From positions 49,244,080 to 49,308,079 of the forward strand of contig CM075773.1 of NCBI GenBank assembly GCA_037974665.1: a stretch of DNA of 64,000 nucleotides. Direction: 5' to 3'. A program made the position numbers and the translations under genes. This DNA is from Ehretia macrophylla. Lineage: Eukaryota > Streptophyta > Magnoliopsida > Boraginales > Ehretiaceae. The notes beneath the pieces were generated by a model that was given only the letters and a program-made list of their open reading frames with translations, was not told the DNA's origin and made no database searches. Below, one piece after another: positions 36,215 through 47,384 of this stretch. Each line of letters begins with the position of its first letter. Position 1 is the stretch's first letter.

Positions 36215-37562
36215 GGGTTAATGACTTATTAGGTCACTTATCTTTTTCGCTATTGTGTAGTTAGTCATTCATCTTTCAAACGACCATATATCAGTCCCTC
36301 ATCTTTCAAACTTGTACCACCGTCAGTCATTCCGTAAAAAATCTAATGGTTTACTCACATGCACGACACATGACAATTTTCAGGAAGGGCATTTACGTCT
36401 TTTGACTGTAATCAGCATATTTTCCTTTTATATTAACTGATTTGAAACCCAAATCCCTTTTTATATTAGCTGATTTGAAACCCAAATCCCCTAAACACTT
36501 TTATTTACCTCATATATATATATATATATCTTCCTAGCTCAACATCAACACTTATTTGTGCCTTCTTCTCAACATATTCTAACTATCAATCCTACCCAAA
36601 ATTCAGTGCACGTACAACATAAACATATATATATATATATATATATATCATCAATAAAATTCTCTGCACCACTTGTAAATTCTCTTCTAATCACCTAGAA
36701 TGCCATAAATGGTTAGCCATGAGCCATAATTTTTACGTAATTATAATACCACTGATGATGATGAAGACGACGAAGAAGAAGAGCTAGAAGGGAAGCAGAA
36801 GAAAATTCACATAATGTCAACGACAAATATAGAAAGTGTGGTGGTTCTCGTGTGTGCTACATGGATTCAAGAATGGAACATGGTTTTTCTCCTAGTGTGT
36901 GCAATATGCCTGTTTGTTGATCCTCTCTTTTTCTATGCTCTCTCCATTAGCGACAATTGCATATGCCTCTTCGTTGATGGGTAGTTCGCCGTCACGGTTA
37001 CAACTCTGCGATGCATGACTGAATCCAATTTTTAATTCATTTGCAGCCAAATTGAAACCCTAAGTCTATGCCTTTTTCATTAATTTCATTTGCTAGTGCC
37101 CTCAAATTGAAGAAAAGTTAAAGTTTTTGCGGCCAATGTGTGTGTGTATATATATATATATACATAGAGCAGAGTGAAGTTGCGGCCACTTGTTATCATC
37201 GCGATTTTGCAGGGAGAAGAAGATTTGCAGCGAGAAGACGATTTTGCCAGCGTATAGAGTTGCAACGAGTAGAAATTGTCATCGGGTTTGTTAGGGTTAT
37301 CGGATTTGATAATATATTTGGGGATTTTAGTATTGAGTAGTCAATTGCTTGCAAAAAGACGATTTTGCCCTCAAAAGACATTAATGCCCTTGTTAAAAAT
37401 TGTCATGTGCTGTGTATGTGACTAAATCGTTAGATTTTTGACGGAAGGACTGACGATAGCACAAGTTTGAAAGATGAGAGACTGACATATGATTGTTTGA
37501 AAGATGAATGACTAACTAGACAAATAGTGAAAAAGATAAGGGACCTAATAGGTCATTAACCC
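36215..37562. mobile_element. Mutator-like element carrying a host gene fragment (Pack-MULE-like)
   Basis: Inverted ends of roughly 200 bp (GGGTTAATGACTTATTAGG at left, its diverged complement at right) and a perfect 9 bp duplication TATAATTTA (36206-36214, 37563-37571), with the empty site in unit 2 at 28467-28475. No transposase. The interior (about 36420-37380) is unrelated to the TIRs and contains TA microsatellites (36515, 36626) and a channel exon fragment at 36751-37020. Confidence 0.92.
36751..37020 (+). pseudogene. Captured exon fragment of a cyclic nucleotide-gated channel (CNGC2/4 type)
   Basis: The frame begins with an acidic run (TDDDEDDEEEELEGKQKK), then WIQEWNMVFLLVCAICLFVD, PLFFYALSISDNCICLFVDG, a TGG-to-TAG change at 36982-36984, then FAVTVTTLRCMT. 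In plant CNGCs this is the segment just before and across the first transmembrane helix (the VDPLFFY signature) up to the RxxTD motif. Similarity stops at 37020. It lacks the pore and nucleotide-binding domain, so it has no channel function. The CNGC4-like assignment is from recalled motifs. Confidence 0.82.
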
Positions 37563-37571
37563 TATAATTTA

Positions 37572-37794
37572 TAGTTCTTGTTCTTTTTTTGTTTTGTTTG
37601 TTATTATTTCTAAATAAGAATCTAAGGTTTTCTTAATAGGATTTGCTATCTAAAGTTAATCCAGTATTATACATGTATGCAAGTGTATAGTACTACATAT
37701 GAGAGAGACAATAAACCTTATACATACAATTATCAAAGTCATAAATGGTATTATTGGAGTCGTAAATGTAATTGACAGTAGGCTTAGAAGTGTT
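37572..37794. other. Short flanking stretch between Pack-MULE and CACTA end
   Basis: Positions 37572-37695 match unit 2 (about 28476-28672). Positions 37696-37794 are unique and hold no gene. Confidence 0.5.
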
Positions 37795-38070
37795 CACTAC
37801 AAGAAATTTCATTTTCGGAGACGGCACATTTCTATCTCCGTTTCGTCTCCAATTTGAAAAGGAGACGGAACTGAGACGAAACTCGGGCGTCACCTTTCGA
37901 CCCGTCTCTTTTTTTGAATTTCGTTACCGTTTTGTCTCAAATGGAGATGAAAAGATATTTCGTCACCTTTTTGTCTCGCTCATATTTCATCTCCAATTCA
38001 TCTCCTTCACATTTTGTCACATTTCCGTCTCTCTCACATTTTGTCTCCGTTTGAGTAGTCAGATATTATG
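37795..38070 (+). mobile_element. CACTA (En/Spm) transposon end
   Basis: It starts CACTACAAGAAATTTCATTT, the CACTA terminus, and continues with many subterminal copies of CGTCTCC/GAGACGG-type motifs to about 38050. No opposite end or transposase was found. A related end is at 52425. Confidence 0.8.
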
Positions 38071-38667
38071 AAAATTGAATTGGATTTTTGAGAAAAAATC
38101 ATTTTTTAGAAATATCGCAAGAAAAGTCTTGCAGACAATGAATCATCTATGAAACACAAGATTTTTCTATTTCAAAGGTTGCTATTATTTTCTAAGATTA
38201 ATCTTGAAAATATTCAAATCATTTAAAGTTGTTATAAAAGCTTATTTGGTACGTAACTTTACAACAAAATGTACACTTATTAAAAGTATCCAAAGTTATT
38301 GAAGACAAGTTTCTCATATTAAATTATAATATTAGAATGTTTATTTCCAGGAAAACAAAATCTAGTGATAACTTTGAGATAAAAATTAAGGCTTATGCCG
38401 AACTATGGAGATTAAAAAGAACAAATTTTATATATTCTTTCCAATCTAATAAATGCTTTTTAAATATAAAGTAGAATTTATTTATTACAAGATCACAACA
38501 TATGTAACATACAAAAAACGCTTTCAAACCTTTATTATTGTTTGACGTTTCTCCAACCTCTGATTATATAACTCACCTACCCTCTAAGTATTCTCCTCAG
38601 CAGTATCCAGCTAGCATCTCTCATCAGCAGGCAGAACAAAGATACTAATAGCATTAAGACAAAAACC
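38071..38667 (+). repeat. Promoter block of gene A3
   Basis: From 38140 it matches the gene-proximal upstream sequence of A2, A4, A5 and A6, including the TATA box at 38565-38571 and the leader CATTAAGACAAAAACC. Confidence 0.8.
38565..38571 (+). promoter_or_regulatory. TATA box of gene A3
   Basis: TATATAA, 103 bp before the start codon, conserved with A2 and A6. Confidence 0.65.
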
Positions 38668-39045
38668 ATGGCTGCTTTCAAGTCTTTAGCTATGATGATG
38701 TTATTGGTAGCCAATATAGTTTTCATGACCTCCTCTTTGGATACTGCCCCGAATAAGTACATACCTAAAGAATGTTCCAAAAAGTTGTCATTTGTATGCG
38801 GGGCTGAAATAATAGAAAGTATATTTCAGAATAAAAATGTTACTTCCCATTGCTGTGAACAACTTGTGAATATGGGATTTAATTGCTATAAGGAAGTGGC
38901 TGCGTTGTTGATAGTAGCACCTCGAGTCAAAGGAGACACAGAAAATGTTTTGTTAAATATTATGGACACATGGCAAACCTGCAACTTAGAAGTTTATTGG
39001 TCCCATGCCTTATATTATTCCCCAGCCCCAATTCCCTCGCCATGA
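38668..39045 (+). CDS. Small secreted cysteine-rich protein A3 (prolamin-like)
   Basis: 125 residues, intronless, intact. Signal peptide about 1-24 (MAAFKSLAMM...MTSSL). Exactly six cysteines in the mature part (36, 44, 62, 63, 73, 105), as expected for a three-disulfide prolamin-like fold, with an NVT glycosylation sequon at 57-59, W102 and the tail YYSPAPIPSP. It differs from inverted copy A6 at only about nine residues, so these two are the closest pair and may still share a role. Secreted, probably extracellular or cell-surface. The reproductive-tissue role is family-based inference only. Confidence 0.88.
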   Translation: MAAFKSLAMMMLLVANIVFMTSSLDTAPNKYIPKECSKKLSFVCGAEIIESIFQNKNVTSHCCEQLVNMGFNCYKEVAALLIVAPRVKGDTENVLLNIMDTWQTCNLEVYWSHALYYSPAPIPSP

Positions 39046-39690
39046 AATCTATTCATTGCCACCTTAGTTTAGATTATGAAAATATTTTGAGAGAATAAAT
39101 TTATCTCTTTTCAGCTATCACTTTCTCTCTTTCTTTATCTATGTATATTTAATTTTTTGAAATAACTCTAGACTACCTTGCAACTTATCTTTGATACTCC
39201 TTCATTGAGCACCAAAAGATATGATTGCTTATTCACTCTTCGTTACTTGATTTTTCCTTTCTTTTTCGTTACTTTAATTGGTCTTCCATTTCAGTCTTTT
39301 TCATTTTAACAAAAACATTCTTATATCTAGTGGTGCATCGATTATAGAGGAAACTATTCATTTAATGAAAAAAACAATCGATTTGCAAATATAGAAATTC
39401 AAGATGATTAGAATAAGTACACAAATTAACGTGGCTTTCGAACCAAAGTTTTTTATTTGTTGGTTCTGTTGACCCACAATTTTGCTAGAAGGATGATTTG
39501 CCACCCTAATTTTTGGTTTCTTGTGAGTGTAGTTTCTCTTGGTATTTTTTGGTTTTTCACTCCTAACTTTCATGCCTAAATCAAGGTTTCTAATTTCTGT
39601 ATTTGGGCTAGGTTTCGTTAATTTGGAATTGGTTCATTTGTTGTAATTCTCTTTTTCTTTGACTATGATTAGCTTTTGCCCGTTTGTGCA
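39046..39690. repeat. Unit 3 downstream block
   Basis: 3' flank with an AATAAA near 39094, then the block shared with 29659-30230 and 41990-42600. It joins directly into the B3 remnant, so the sequence between is deleted relative to unit 2. Confidence 0.75.
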
Positions 39691-39815
39691 ATTATCTTAT
39701 GACCAACTTATGAAAATTGAATTTGATTGCTACAAGGAAGTGGTTTATGTTGGTGAAAGCACCTCGAACAAAAGGAGGCATAGAAAACGTTTTCTTTAAG
39801 ATATGGGGACAATAG
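39691..39815 (+). pseudogene. Fragment of cysteine-rich paralog B3
   Basis: Reads as GACCAACTTATGAAAATTGA...TGCTACAAGGAAGTGG followed by GCACCTCGAACAAAAGGAGG, matching B2 (DQLIMKMKFDCY...) and the B1 tail. Only about 120 bp is left. Confidence 0.75.
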
Positions 39816-40620
39816 TTTAGACTACTATAATATTTTCAGGGAATAAATGATTTTATTATTTGCTCTCCCCATCTCTGTATATGTGTCTATTTCTTGAAAT
39901 AGTACTAGATTGTTCTGGCACTTATCTTTGATAGTACTCATTCATCAACTAGAAAACTCTATGATTGCTTATTAATTCACTCTTTTTAACAGTCTAGGAG
40001 AGAGCTTCGTTACGAGAGGATACTTTTGCGCTTGATTTTATTTTATTTTTTCTTCTAGTGGCCATTTTGTAAACATTTTATGTGAAAGTACGCGTTTACC
40101 CTTATGTGATAATGTGATTTGCATGTGCCATTGCACCGATAGTCGATTTTAACTAAAATTAAAATTTGTGGAACGGCCTAAATGAATTCAATTGAAAAAA
40201 AAAATGACCCTTTGAGCTTAAAAAAAGTAGGATGGTCAAACAAGACTATGATATAATTAAGGGACCCTAGAATAATTTACCCGAAAAAACACACATGTAC
40301 ACCTATAGAAAAAACAATAGACTTTGCAAACCAATTCTATGTCGTCAGATCTTGGCAATCTCACTAATTACTGCAAGAAAATCGAGCATGAATTGTATAG
40401 GTCGGGCTTAAATTCGAAAAAGCAAGGTTGGAACTTAGTTATTTTCAAGTTCAATTGTATTCAAATAATTTTATAAGCTTGAATTATTTGAACTCGAGAT
40501 TGAATACCGAGATATTCAGCTTGTAAGCTCACAAATAATGTTCTTCTAAAATAATAAATCAGTGATATATACATATATATTTTATACGTATGTATGCGCG
40601 CATGTGTGTGCATTTGTTTC
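39816..40620. repeat. Unit 4 upstream block
   Basis: Contains the GCCATTTTGTAAACATTTT anchor (40060), the AAATGAATTCAATT stretch and the TA-rich 40570-40590 segment, as in units 2, 3, 5 and 6. No gene. Confidence 0.8.
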
Positions 40621-40962
40621 TGTTGGATGACTCAAATCGCAAATAGAATCAAATATTGAAGATACTAGAAGTCCAGTTAATGTCAAAGTACTATAGAGTA
40701 TAGGAATCCTATTTCTAAAAAGATTAGCAATTATTATCTATAAATAGGGTTATATAGGATGAGTTTAGTTGTCACACACCACAAGGTGGGTGTACCATAT
40801 TAGATTATATTAGAGTTAGAGCACATATAGGTATATTAGAATCATTATTGTAGTAGTTTCTATAAGTAATAAAGAATAATGTTCTGTAAAAGTAGACTAT
40901 GCCAAACCACGTAAAAATAGTGTTGTATTCCCAACGTATCTATGTGCACGATCCTTCCAATA
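40621..40962 (+). mobile_element. Solo LTR, 342 bp, Copia-like
   Basis: Starts TGTTGGATGA, ends CCTTCCAATA and has a perfect 5 bp duplication GTTTC (40616-40620, 40963-40967). A TATAAATAG box is at 40739-40747. The downstream AAACCACGTAAAA resembles the R/U5 motif of Copia LTRs. No internal domain. Confidence 0.88.
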
Positions 40963-40967
40963 GTTTC

Positions 40968-41583
40968 TTGCAATTTACATATATTTATATATGTACTAGC
41001 TATTCACCTATGAAACACAAAAGATTTTTCTATTTTAAAGGTCATTATTACCTTCTAAGATTAACCTTTTCGACCCAACAAAAAAAGATTGACCTTGAAA
41101 ATTTCCAATCATTTAAAGTTGTTATAAAAGCTTATTTGGCAACTTTACAACAAAATATACATTTATTAAAAGTATCCCAAGTTATTGAGTACAAGTTTCT
41201 CATACTAAAATCATAATGTTTTACTTATTACAATGTTAGAGTTTATTTTCAGGAAAAAAGAAAGAAAGTCTAATGGCAACTTTGAGATAGAAATTAAAGC
41301 TTATGCTGAACTTTACATATTGTTTCCTGTCTAATAAATGCTTTAAAAGTATAAAGTAGACCTTATTTATTTCAAGATCACAACATATGTGACGTATAAA
41401 AAACGCTTCTAGATCTTTATTGTTGTTTGACGTTTCTCCAACCATTGATTATAACTCTCCTACCCTCCATGTATTCTCTTCTGCAATATCCAGCTTGTTG
41501 AGAATAAAGGTGGTCACGTAACACAACTAGCGTCTCTCATTTGGAAGCAGAAAAGAGATACTAATAGCATTAAGACAAAAGCC
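40968..41583 (+). repeat. Promoter block of pseudogene A4
   Basis: Matches the other gene-proximal blocks. The TATA region reads GATTATAACTC (about 41446), shortened relative to GATTATATAACTC, and a short insertion (about 41494-41522) lies before the leader. Confidence 0.75.
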
Positions 41584-41985
41584 ATGGCCGCTTTCAAGTC
41601 CTTAGCTATAATGGCATTGTTGGTAGCGAATGTAGTTTATATGACCTCCTCTTTGGATACTGCCCCGAATAAGTACATACCTAAAAAATGTTCCAAAAAG
41701 TTGTCTTTTATATGTGGGGCGGATATAGTAGAAAGTATATTCTAGAATAAAAATGTTACTTCCCATTGTTGTGAATAACTTGTGAATATGGGATTTAATT
41801 GCTATAAGGAAGTGGTTACGTTGTTGATAATAGCACCTCAAGTCAAAGGAAACGCATAAAATATTTTGTTAAATATTATGGACACATGGCAAACCTGCAA
41901 CTTAGAAGTTTATTGGTCCCATGCCTTATATTATTCCCCTGCCCCAATTCCCTCGCCAAGAAATCTATTCATTGCCATCTTAGTT
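41584..41985 (+). pseudogene. Cysteine-rich gene copy A4, inactivated
   Basis: Alignable over its full length to A3 (MAAFKSLAIMALLVANVV start, KECSKK replaced by KKCSKK, FNCYKEVV, IMDTWQTCNLEVYWSHAL). Three in-frame stops interrupt it: TAG at the FQNK glutamine, TAA at the CCEQ glutamine and TAA at the DTEN glutamate. The normal stop is also lost (CCATGA to CCAAGA). No indel in the coding part, so the inactivation looks recent. Confidence 0.9.
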
Positions 41986-42741
41986 TAGATTACGAAAATA
42001 TTTTGAAGGAATAAATTTATCTCTTTTCGGCTCTTTCTCTCTTTCTTTATCCATATATATTTCTTGAAATAACTCTAGATTACCTTGTAGCTTATCTTTG
42101 ATACTCATTCATTGAGCACCAAAATATATGATTTCTTATTCACTCTTTGTTAACTGATTTTGTCTTTCTTTTTAGTTATTTTAATTGGTCTTACATTTCA
42201 GTTTTTTTTCTTTCAAGAAAAACATTCTTTTATATGTGGGTGCACTTATTATAGAAGCAAAGATTCATTATACGGAGATTAAAGATGATTAGAATAAGTA
42301 CACAAACGTGGCTTTCCACCCTAATTTTTTTTTTTTGATTTGTTGGTTCTGTTGATCCATAATTTTGCTAGAAGGATGATTTTCCACCCTAATTTTTAGT
42401 TTCTTGTGAGCCTAGTTTGTTTCTCTTGCCAGTTTTTGATTTTCACTCCTAACTTTCATGCCTAAATCAAGGTTTCTAATTTCTATATTTGGGCTAGGTT
42501 TCCTTAAGTAGGAATTGGTTCATTTGTTATATTTTTATTTTTCCTTGACTATGGTTAGCTTGTGCCCATTTGTGCAATTATCTTTTTCTTTGAGTATGGT
42601 TAACTTTTGCCCATTTGTACAATTATCTTTTTTTAATAAAGTTTCTCATCTTTCTTGCAAAAAAAAGAAGAAAAAAATGATTTTTTGTCATTCTATCTCA
42701 TTCACATATTTATTAGAGATGAAACTAGGTAATGACTCAAG
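41986..42741. repeat. Unit 4 downstream block
   Basis: Shared 3' flank (compare 39046-39690). A local duplication of about 60 bp around 42540-42620 repeats the TTGACTATGGTTAGCTTGTG-type stretch. Ends with the MITE target ATGACTCAAG. Confidence 0.75.
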
Positions 42742-43250
42742 GAATAAATTGCTTACCGCCCCCCTATATTTTGTTCGAAATACTTATTCACCCCTTGTGT
42801 TTTTAAAATAGGCTCATTACCCCCCTGTATTTTTTCGATTAAGGTGATGCACCCAAAATATCTTATTCCGTTAACAAACGTTACCAAATTAGTTAATTGA
42901 TTGTTATACCCTTACATAAAGTTAAAATCGAAAAAATACAAGGTGGTAATGAGCCTATTTTAAAACTACATGGGGTAAATGAGTATTTCGAGTAAAACAC
43001 AGGGGTGCGGCAAACAATTTACGAAAATGGTATTTTTGTCCAATAACGAATTTATTTAACCCAAAACCATAAAAAAAATCGCATTTTAAGTGCGTGTGTT
43101 GCAATTGCTGTTAAAGTAGACGGTTTTTTTAACGGAGGGGGGCGGTTAGCTACATTTCGAAAATCATAGGGGGGTAATGAGCCTATTTTAAAAACACAGG
43201 AGATGAATGAGTATTTCGACCAAAACACGAGGGCGGTAAGCAATTTACTC
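42742..43250. mobile_element. 509 bp Mutator-like MITE (second copy)
   Basis: Ends GAATAAATTGCTTACCGCC / complement of GAGTAAATTGCTTACCGCC. Perfect 10 bp duplication ATGACTCAAG (42732-42741, 43251-43260). Same family and length as 34036-34544. An inner copy of the terminus near 43010-43025 gives it a double fold-back layout. Confidence 0.92.
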
Positions 43251-43660
43251 ATGACTCAAGTTAGGAAAGATGCGCTAGAGTGGCTATCACATTTCTTGTT
43301 ATTCTGCCTTATCAACTATTTAAGTAGTGAGTCAAGTGAGAAAAGATAAGTTAAGAGTAGGTATCTTGTCAAAACTTGTGTTTTGTAAAATGATCTTCTG
43401 TAGCACTCTAGTCCATGTAGCTACTCAAGCAAGGAAAGTTATGAGTAGCTCACTACCTAAAATGTGCACAACATATTTGAATTTGAGATCTGCAGGAACT
43501 TTACAGTGTCTTAATGGATTGTCGTAGCTTCTTTGTTTTTGGTCAGTGCTTTCCAGTGGTTTAAGAGATGGCAAAATATGGCCATCAAGATTTGATGGAA
43601 TTTCATTACATATTCTTATGTCTTGTTTTCTCTTACCACTTATAATAAGTCCTACTTTTT
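43251..43660. repeat. Unit 4 block shared with 30340-31200
   Basis: Contains GTTAGGAAAGATGCGCTAGAG and the TTTGATGGAATTTCATTAC stretch, as in unit 2. No gene. Confidence 0.7.
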
Positions 43661-43940
43661 TTTAATATCTACTCTTTTTTTTTTGGGTGGGTTGGGGGGG
43701 AGAGGGAGGAGGGGAACTCCCCTCCAAAATTTTATTAATTATCCAAAATGGACGTACAAAAGATGGAGGGGGACAAATAACCGTACATCCACTGATAGGC
43801 GGAGGACTTATCTGTCTCACCGGCTTGTCTAATCTAGAAGTAGGCACAAACGCCCCTTCATTACAAAGGATTCATTTTACTCTTTATACTTCAAATGTCT
43901 TTTGTATATCCCAATTCCTCATTTGACACGAGTTTTTCAA
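43661..43940 (-). mobile_element. LINE 3' end fragment
   Basis: A T-rich run (43655-43684) is followed by CCCCTCCAAAATTTTATTAA and a 3' UTR-like block related to 44515-44640. Inserted in the array in minus orientation. Truncated, no coding domain left. Confidence 0.55.
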
Positions 43941-44480
43941 TACTATATTTATTCATGTAACCCACCTAAAGGGAGATAACTGCAACTCGAGATTGAAGGG
44001 GTGCAAAAAGAAGATGTCGAGGAGAAACATAGTAGCACCAGGTGTCTATGTTCCTATACACACATAAAAGACACTTGGTGCTCATTGTTGCTGGTTCACT
44101 AAAAAAACATATTGTCCACAAGCTTTGTTTCCCAATTTGATTAATTGCTATCAGAATGCTAAAATTTGCAACATTTTTTTATTAAAATTTCCCCTTGCGT
44201 AATTGGTTTGACATAATATATGATTTTTATTTGCCTTTTCTTTACTCTAGTGTACAAAATGAAATAAAAATATTAAATGACCTAAAAATGAGGACTTTAG
44301 GAAAAAAGTTATGAGGTGTGAAGAAGTGTGTTAAGGAACGCTCATACTATCTTATCAATTTTAATAGGTGGACTCAAGCTCAAAAGAGCTAGATCACAAC
44401 TTGTTTACTTTCCTGTTCAAGTGAAAAATTTGTAAAGAGTAAAAGAAAAGATAGATGCAAAGATACAATTTACTTTTCAT
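43941..44480. other. Array block E, no gene
   Basis: Positions 44114-44400 match 9400-9680. The remainder has no recognisable content. Confidence 0.5.
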
Positions 44481-45035
44481 GTCTTTTTTTTTTGGTTTTT
44501 TTTTTTTGGTTTTTAGGCAAAAGAGGGACGGCACCCTCCAAAATTTTATTAATATTAAAAGAAAGAACAAAAGTAGAGGGGGACGTAAAGCCTAACCTCC
44601 ACAGGAGGACGGGTGACTTACCTGCCCCGTCGTCTAATCTAAACTAGAATGACACAAACCACCACTTCTTACAAAAGAACCTAGCCAAAAGATCAAGTTG
44701 AAAAATGGAAAAATGCAGCCATCTTTCCAAAAACCCAATATCAAAATGAGGTGAGTTTGGCTTTTCGGTGCAAACCATAACTTTAAGAATCTTAAAATCA
44801 TGCAAATTGTAGATACAAGTCATCGAGGATGCCTGAGCTCCCAAATTAGCAAGGAAATCTGCTAATTGGTTTCCCTCCCTGAATATATGAGAAATGCAGG
44901 CATGTAAATCAACCATGAACTTTCTAGCCTTTCTGAGATTATAACAAAGTTCCCACGGCCCCCTACTACCTGAATGAATGAGGTTGATGATGCTCTGGGC
45001 CTCCATTTCAATCCAAATATCATGCAAACCATTAT
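44481..45035 (-). mobile_element. 5'-truncated LINE with RNase H-like end
   Basis: On the minus strand the frame reads IEMEAQSIINLIHSG, LHACISHIFREGNQLADFLA, the RNase H tail of plant LINEs, ending near 44644, then a 3' UTR and T-rich (poly-A) run at 44484-44513. Its 5' break adjoins a fold-back element at 45036. Confidence 0.75.
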
Positions 45036-45395
45036 CTTTTGGTCATTTATCTTTGACTTTATTGACACTTTGGTCTCTTATTTTCAAAATGAGATATTTC
45101 AGTCCCTTATCTTTTAAAGTTAGAACACCGTTAGTACTTGTTACTGATTCCGTTAAAAAAAAAAACATAAAAAATACCTAATTGACCAAAATACCCCTAC
45201 CAACACCACTGCTACCACCACCAAATTGCAGGGGTATTTTGATCAACTACAAACATTTTTTTTTAACGGAATTAGTGACAAGGACTAACGGTGTCTCAAC
45301 TTTAAAAGATAAGTGACTGAAATATCTCATTTTAAAGATAAGAGACTAAAGTGTCAATTAGGTCAAAGATAAGGGACCAAAAATTGTATTAACCC
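45036..45395. mobile_element. Fold-back (Mutator-like) element
   Basis: Arms of about 130 bp: TTTGGTCATTTATCTTTGAC on the left faces its complement near 45362-45384; the CACCGTTAGTACTTGTTACT block faces 45268-45290. The left terminus is missing, probably removed by the LINE insertion, so no target duplication is seen. Confidence 0.75.
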
Positions 45396-45811
45396 TTTTT
45401 TAAAATCAAAAGATAGCAACAGTCGAGTTATCAAATCCAACATCCAATTAACCCAGTTCGTGAAAACCTGGTGTTCTTCAAATAATCAAGGGAATGCCCA
45501 AGTTTACAGAATATTTCTGTTATTACTGCAGTTGACAATATTAGGGCCATGAAAACACAAGAATTTTCCTCAAATAATTTAAATATGAATGCATCTGCGC
45601 GCGTTGGACATTAATCCAACAATGTTTCGGCAAGAGCAGTATCAACTATCAACAAGAACACCACATAAAAATCAATGTTTCCTCAATCCATGTATTTAAG
45701 ACAATTATCTCCAGTTTCTTTCCTTGCAAAGCCCAACACGTTCAGAATAAAACTAGAAAAATGATGAAGAGTATGTAAGGACTAGGCACTTCAACGGTGT
45801 CAAACCCTAAA
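45396..45811. other. Unassigned single-copy stretch
   Basis: No array block, no repeat end and no reading frame longer than about 40 codons. Might be intron or degraded gene sequence. Confidence 0.3.
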
Positions 45812-46034
45812 GTAGTGATTGATATATTAGAATAGATTTAGACAGAAATGGAATAGGGTAAGAAATGAAATAAAATTAGGAATGGAATGAACTTGGAAAT
45901 GCGAATGGCATACTTGTTATATTCTAAGAATGTAGAGTAGTAATGAGAATATATTATATAATATGACAAAATTATCCTTTTTATTATTATAGTATTAAAA
46001 AAAATAAACATGAATATAACCGTAAACAACAGAC

Positions 46035-46140
46035 ACAATAAATAATAATAATAATAATAATAACAACAACAATAAACAATAATAATAATGATAATAATAA
46101 TAATAACAACAACAACAACAATGATTATTATTATTATTAT
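46035..46140. repeat. AAT/AAC compound microsatellite
   Basis: Runs of AAT, AAC and ATT triplets. A false minus-strand reading frame rich in Ile and Tyr results. Confidence 0.9.
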
Positions 46141-47148
46141 TGTTAGATAATTAAATTGATTGGGATTTGATTGACTATGTTTTAGCAAAACTTTTGCTAT
46201 TTTCATTATTGTGTTTTTATCTTTTATATTGTGTAGGAAAAATCTTATGGTAACTTACCATATGAGAAGAAGATTTGTGTTGATTAAGGAATGACATTTA
46301 TTGCATATTCACAAGCAAAGGAAGAATAGGTTTTGTGAGATGAGGTGTTTCTTGCAGCCCAAAACATGTTGATATGAAGACAGGTGGGTATAAATATAAG
46401 GCAGAGGCTAGCGCAAAAGGAAGAGGGAGACAGAGTGCAACGAGAGAAAAAATACAAGAGAATTTTATGTTAAGTGTTCCAAGCGATCTTGCAACACAAT
46501 CTGTGTTCTAGTCTTTGATTGTATTAAGTGTTGCAACTTTGTTTGTTTTGATAGTGAGTCATGAGCGAATTATATGAGTCTTTGAGTGATTAGATTATTA
46601 TCTTATTTATTCATTCTTCGGGAGAGGAAGGTATTGTTCTCGGGAGAGAACATCGCAAGTCGAGAAGAGCTCGCCAATCCGAAGTTCATTAAAGAGTTCA
46701 CCATCAAGGCATCAAAGGTTAAGATGGAGTCTTTACTTGTGTAAGTCCGTTGATGTTGTAACTTATTATATTGCTTAATAAGCAGGTTTGTTGGACCAAG
46801 GGAGGTCCCGTGGACGTAGACCGCACGGTTGAACCACGTTAAATCTTGGTGTCTTTGTTTCTTTTACAAGCTTTATCTTTCCGCTGATGTTTATTGTTGC
46901 TACTTATGTTGGAACATTAAGTGGAATAAACTAACTAAGCAATTAGATAAACATATTGTTAATGGTCTGTGATAGAACTGATATTCCAGTTAATGTTGTA
47001 ACATCACTTGTAACATAATTGTAACAGAATCAGTTTACACCAACTTATTACATTCGTTTTTAGTTTTCATCGCAGAGCTTTATCGATTAAGCAAATTAGC
47101 CATCTTGCTGAGAAATTAATCCATACTTATATTGCACAACTTTTAACA
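46141..47148 (+). mobile_element. Solo LTR, about 1 kb, Copia-like
   Basis: Bounded by TGTTAGATAA and TTTTAACA, flanked by ATTAT on both sides, though the site is an ATT repeat so this is weak. Inside: a TATAAATATAAGG box (near 46390) and GTCCCGTGGACGTAGACC...GAACCACGTTAAATCTTG (46806-46851), the conserved motif of many Copia LTRs. No internal domain adjoins. Confidence 0.8.
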
Positions 47149-47330
47149 ATTATTATTATTATTATTATAATTATTACTAATAATAATAATCATCATTTTA
47201 ATCAATGTTTTTAATTTTAATTTTAATTTTTGTTGTTATTTTATTTATTATTATTATTTCAATCAATATTATTATTTATTATTAGTATTTTGTTATTTTA
47301 ATTTTACTGGTTATAATAATAATAATAATA

Positions 47331-47384
<54 letters not shown>

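Noticed and set aside
45838-46206. Minus-strand frame rich in Ile, Val and Tyr
   Set aside because: It is the translation of the AAT/AAC microsatellite, with no conserved motif.
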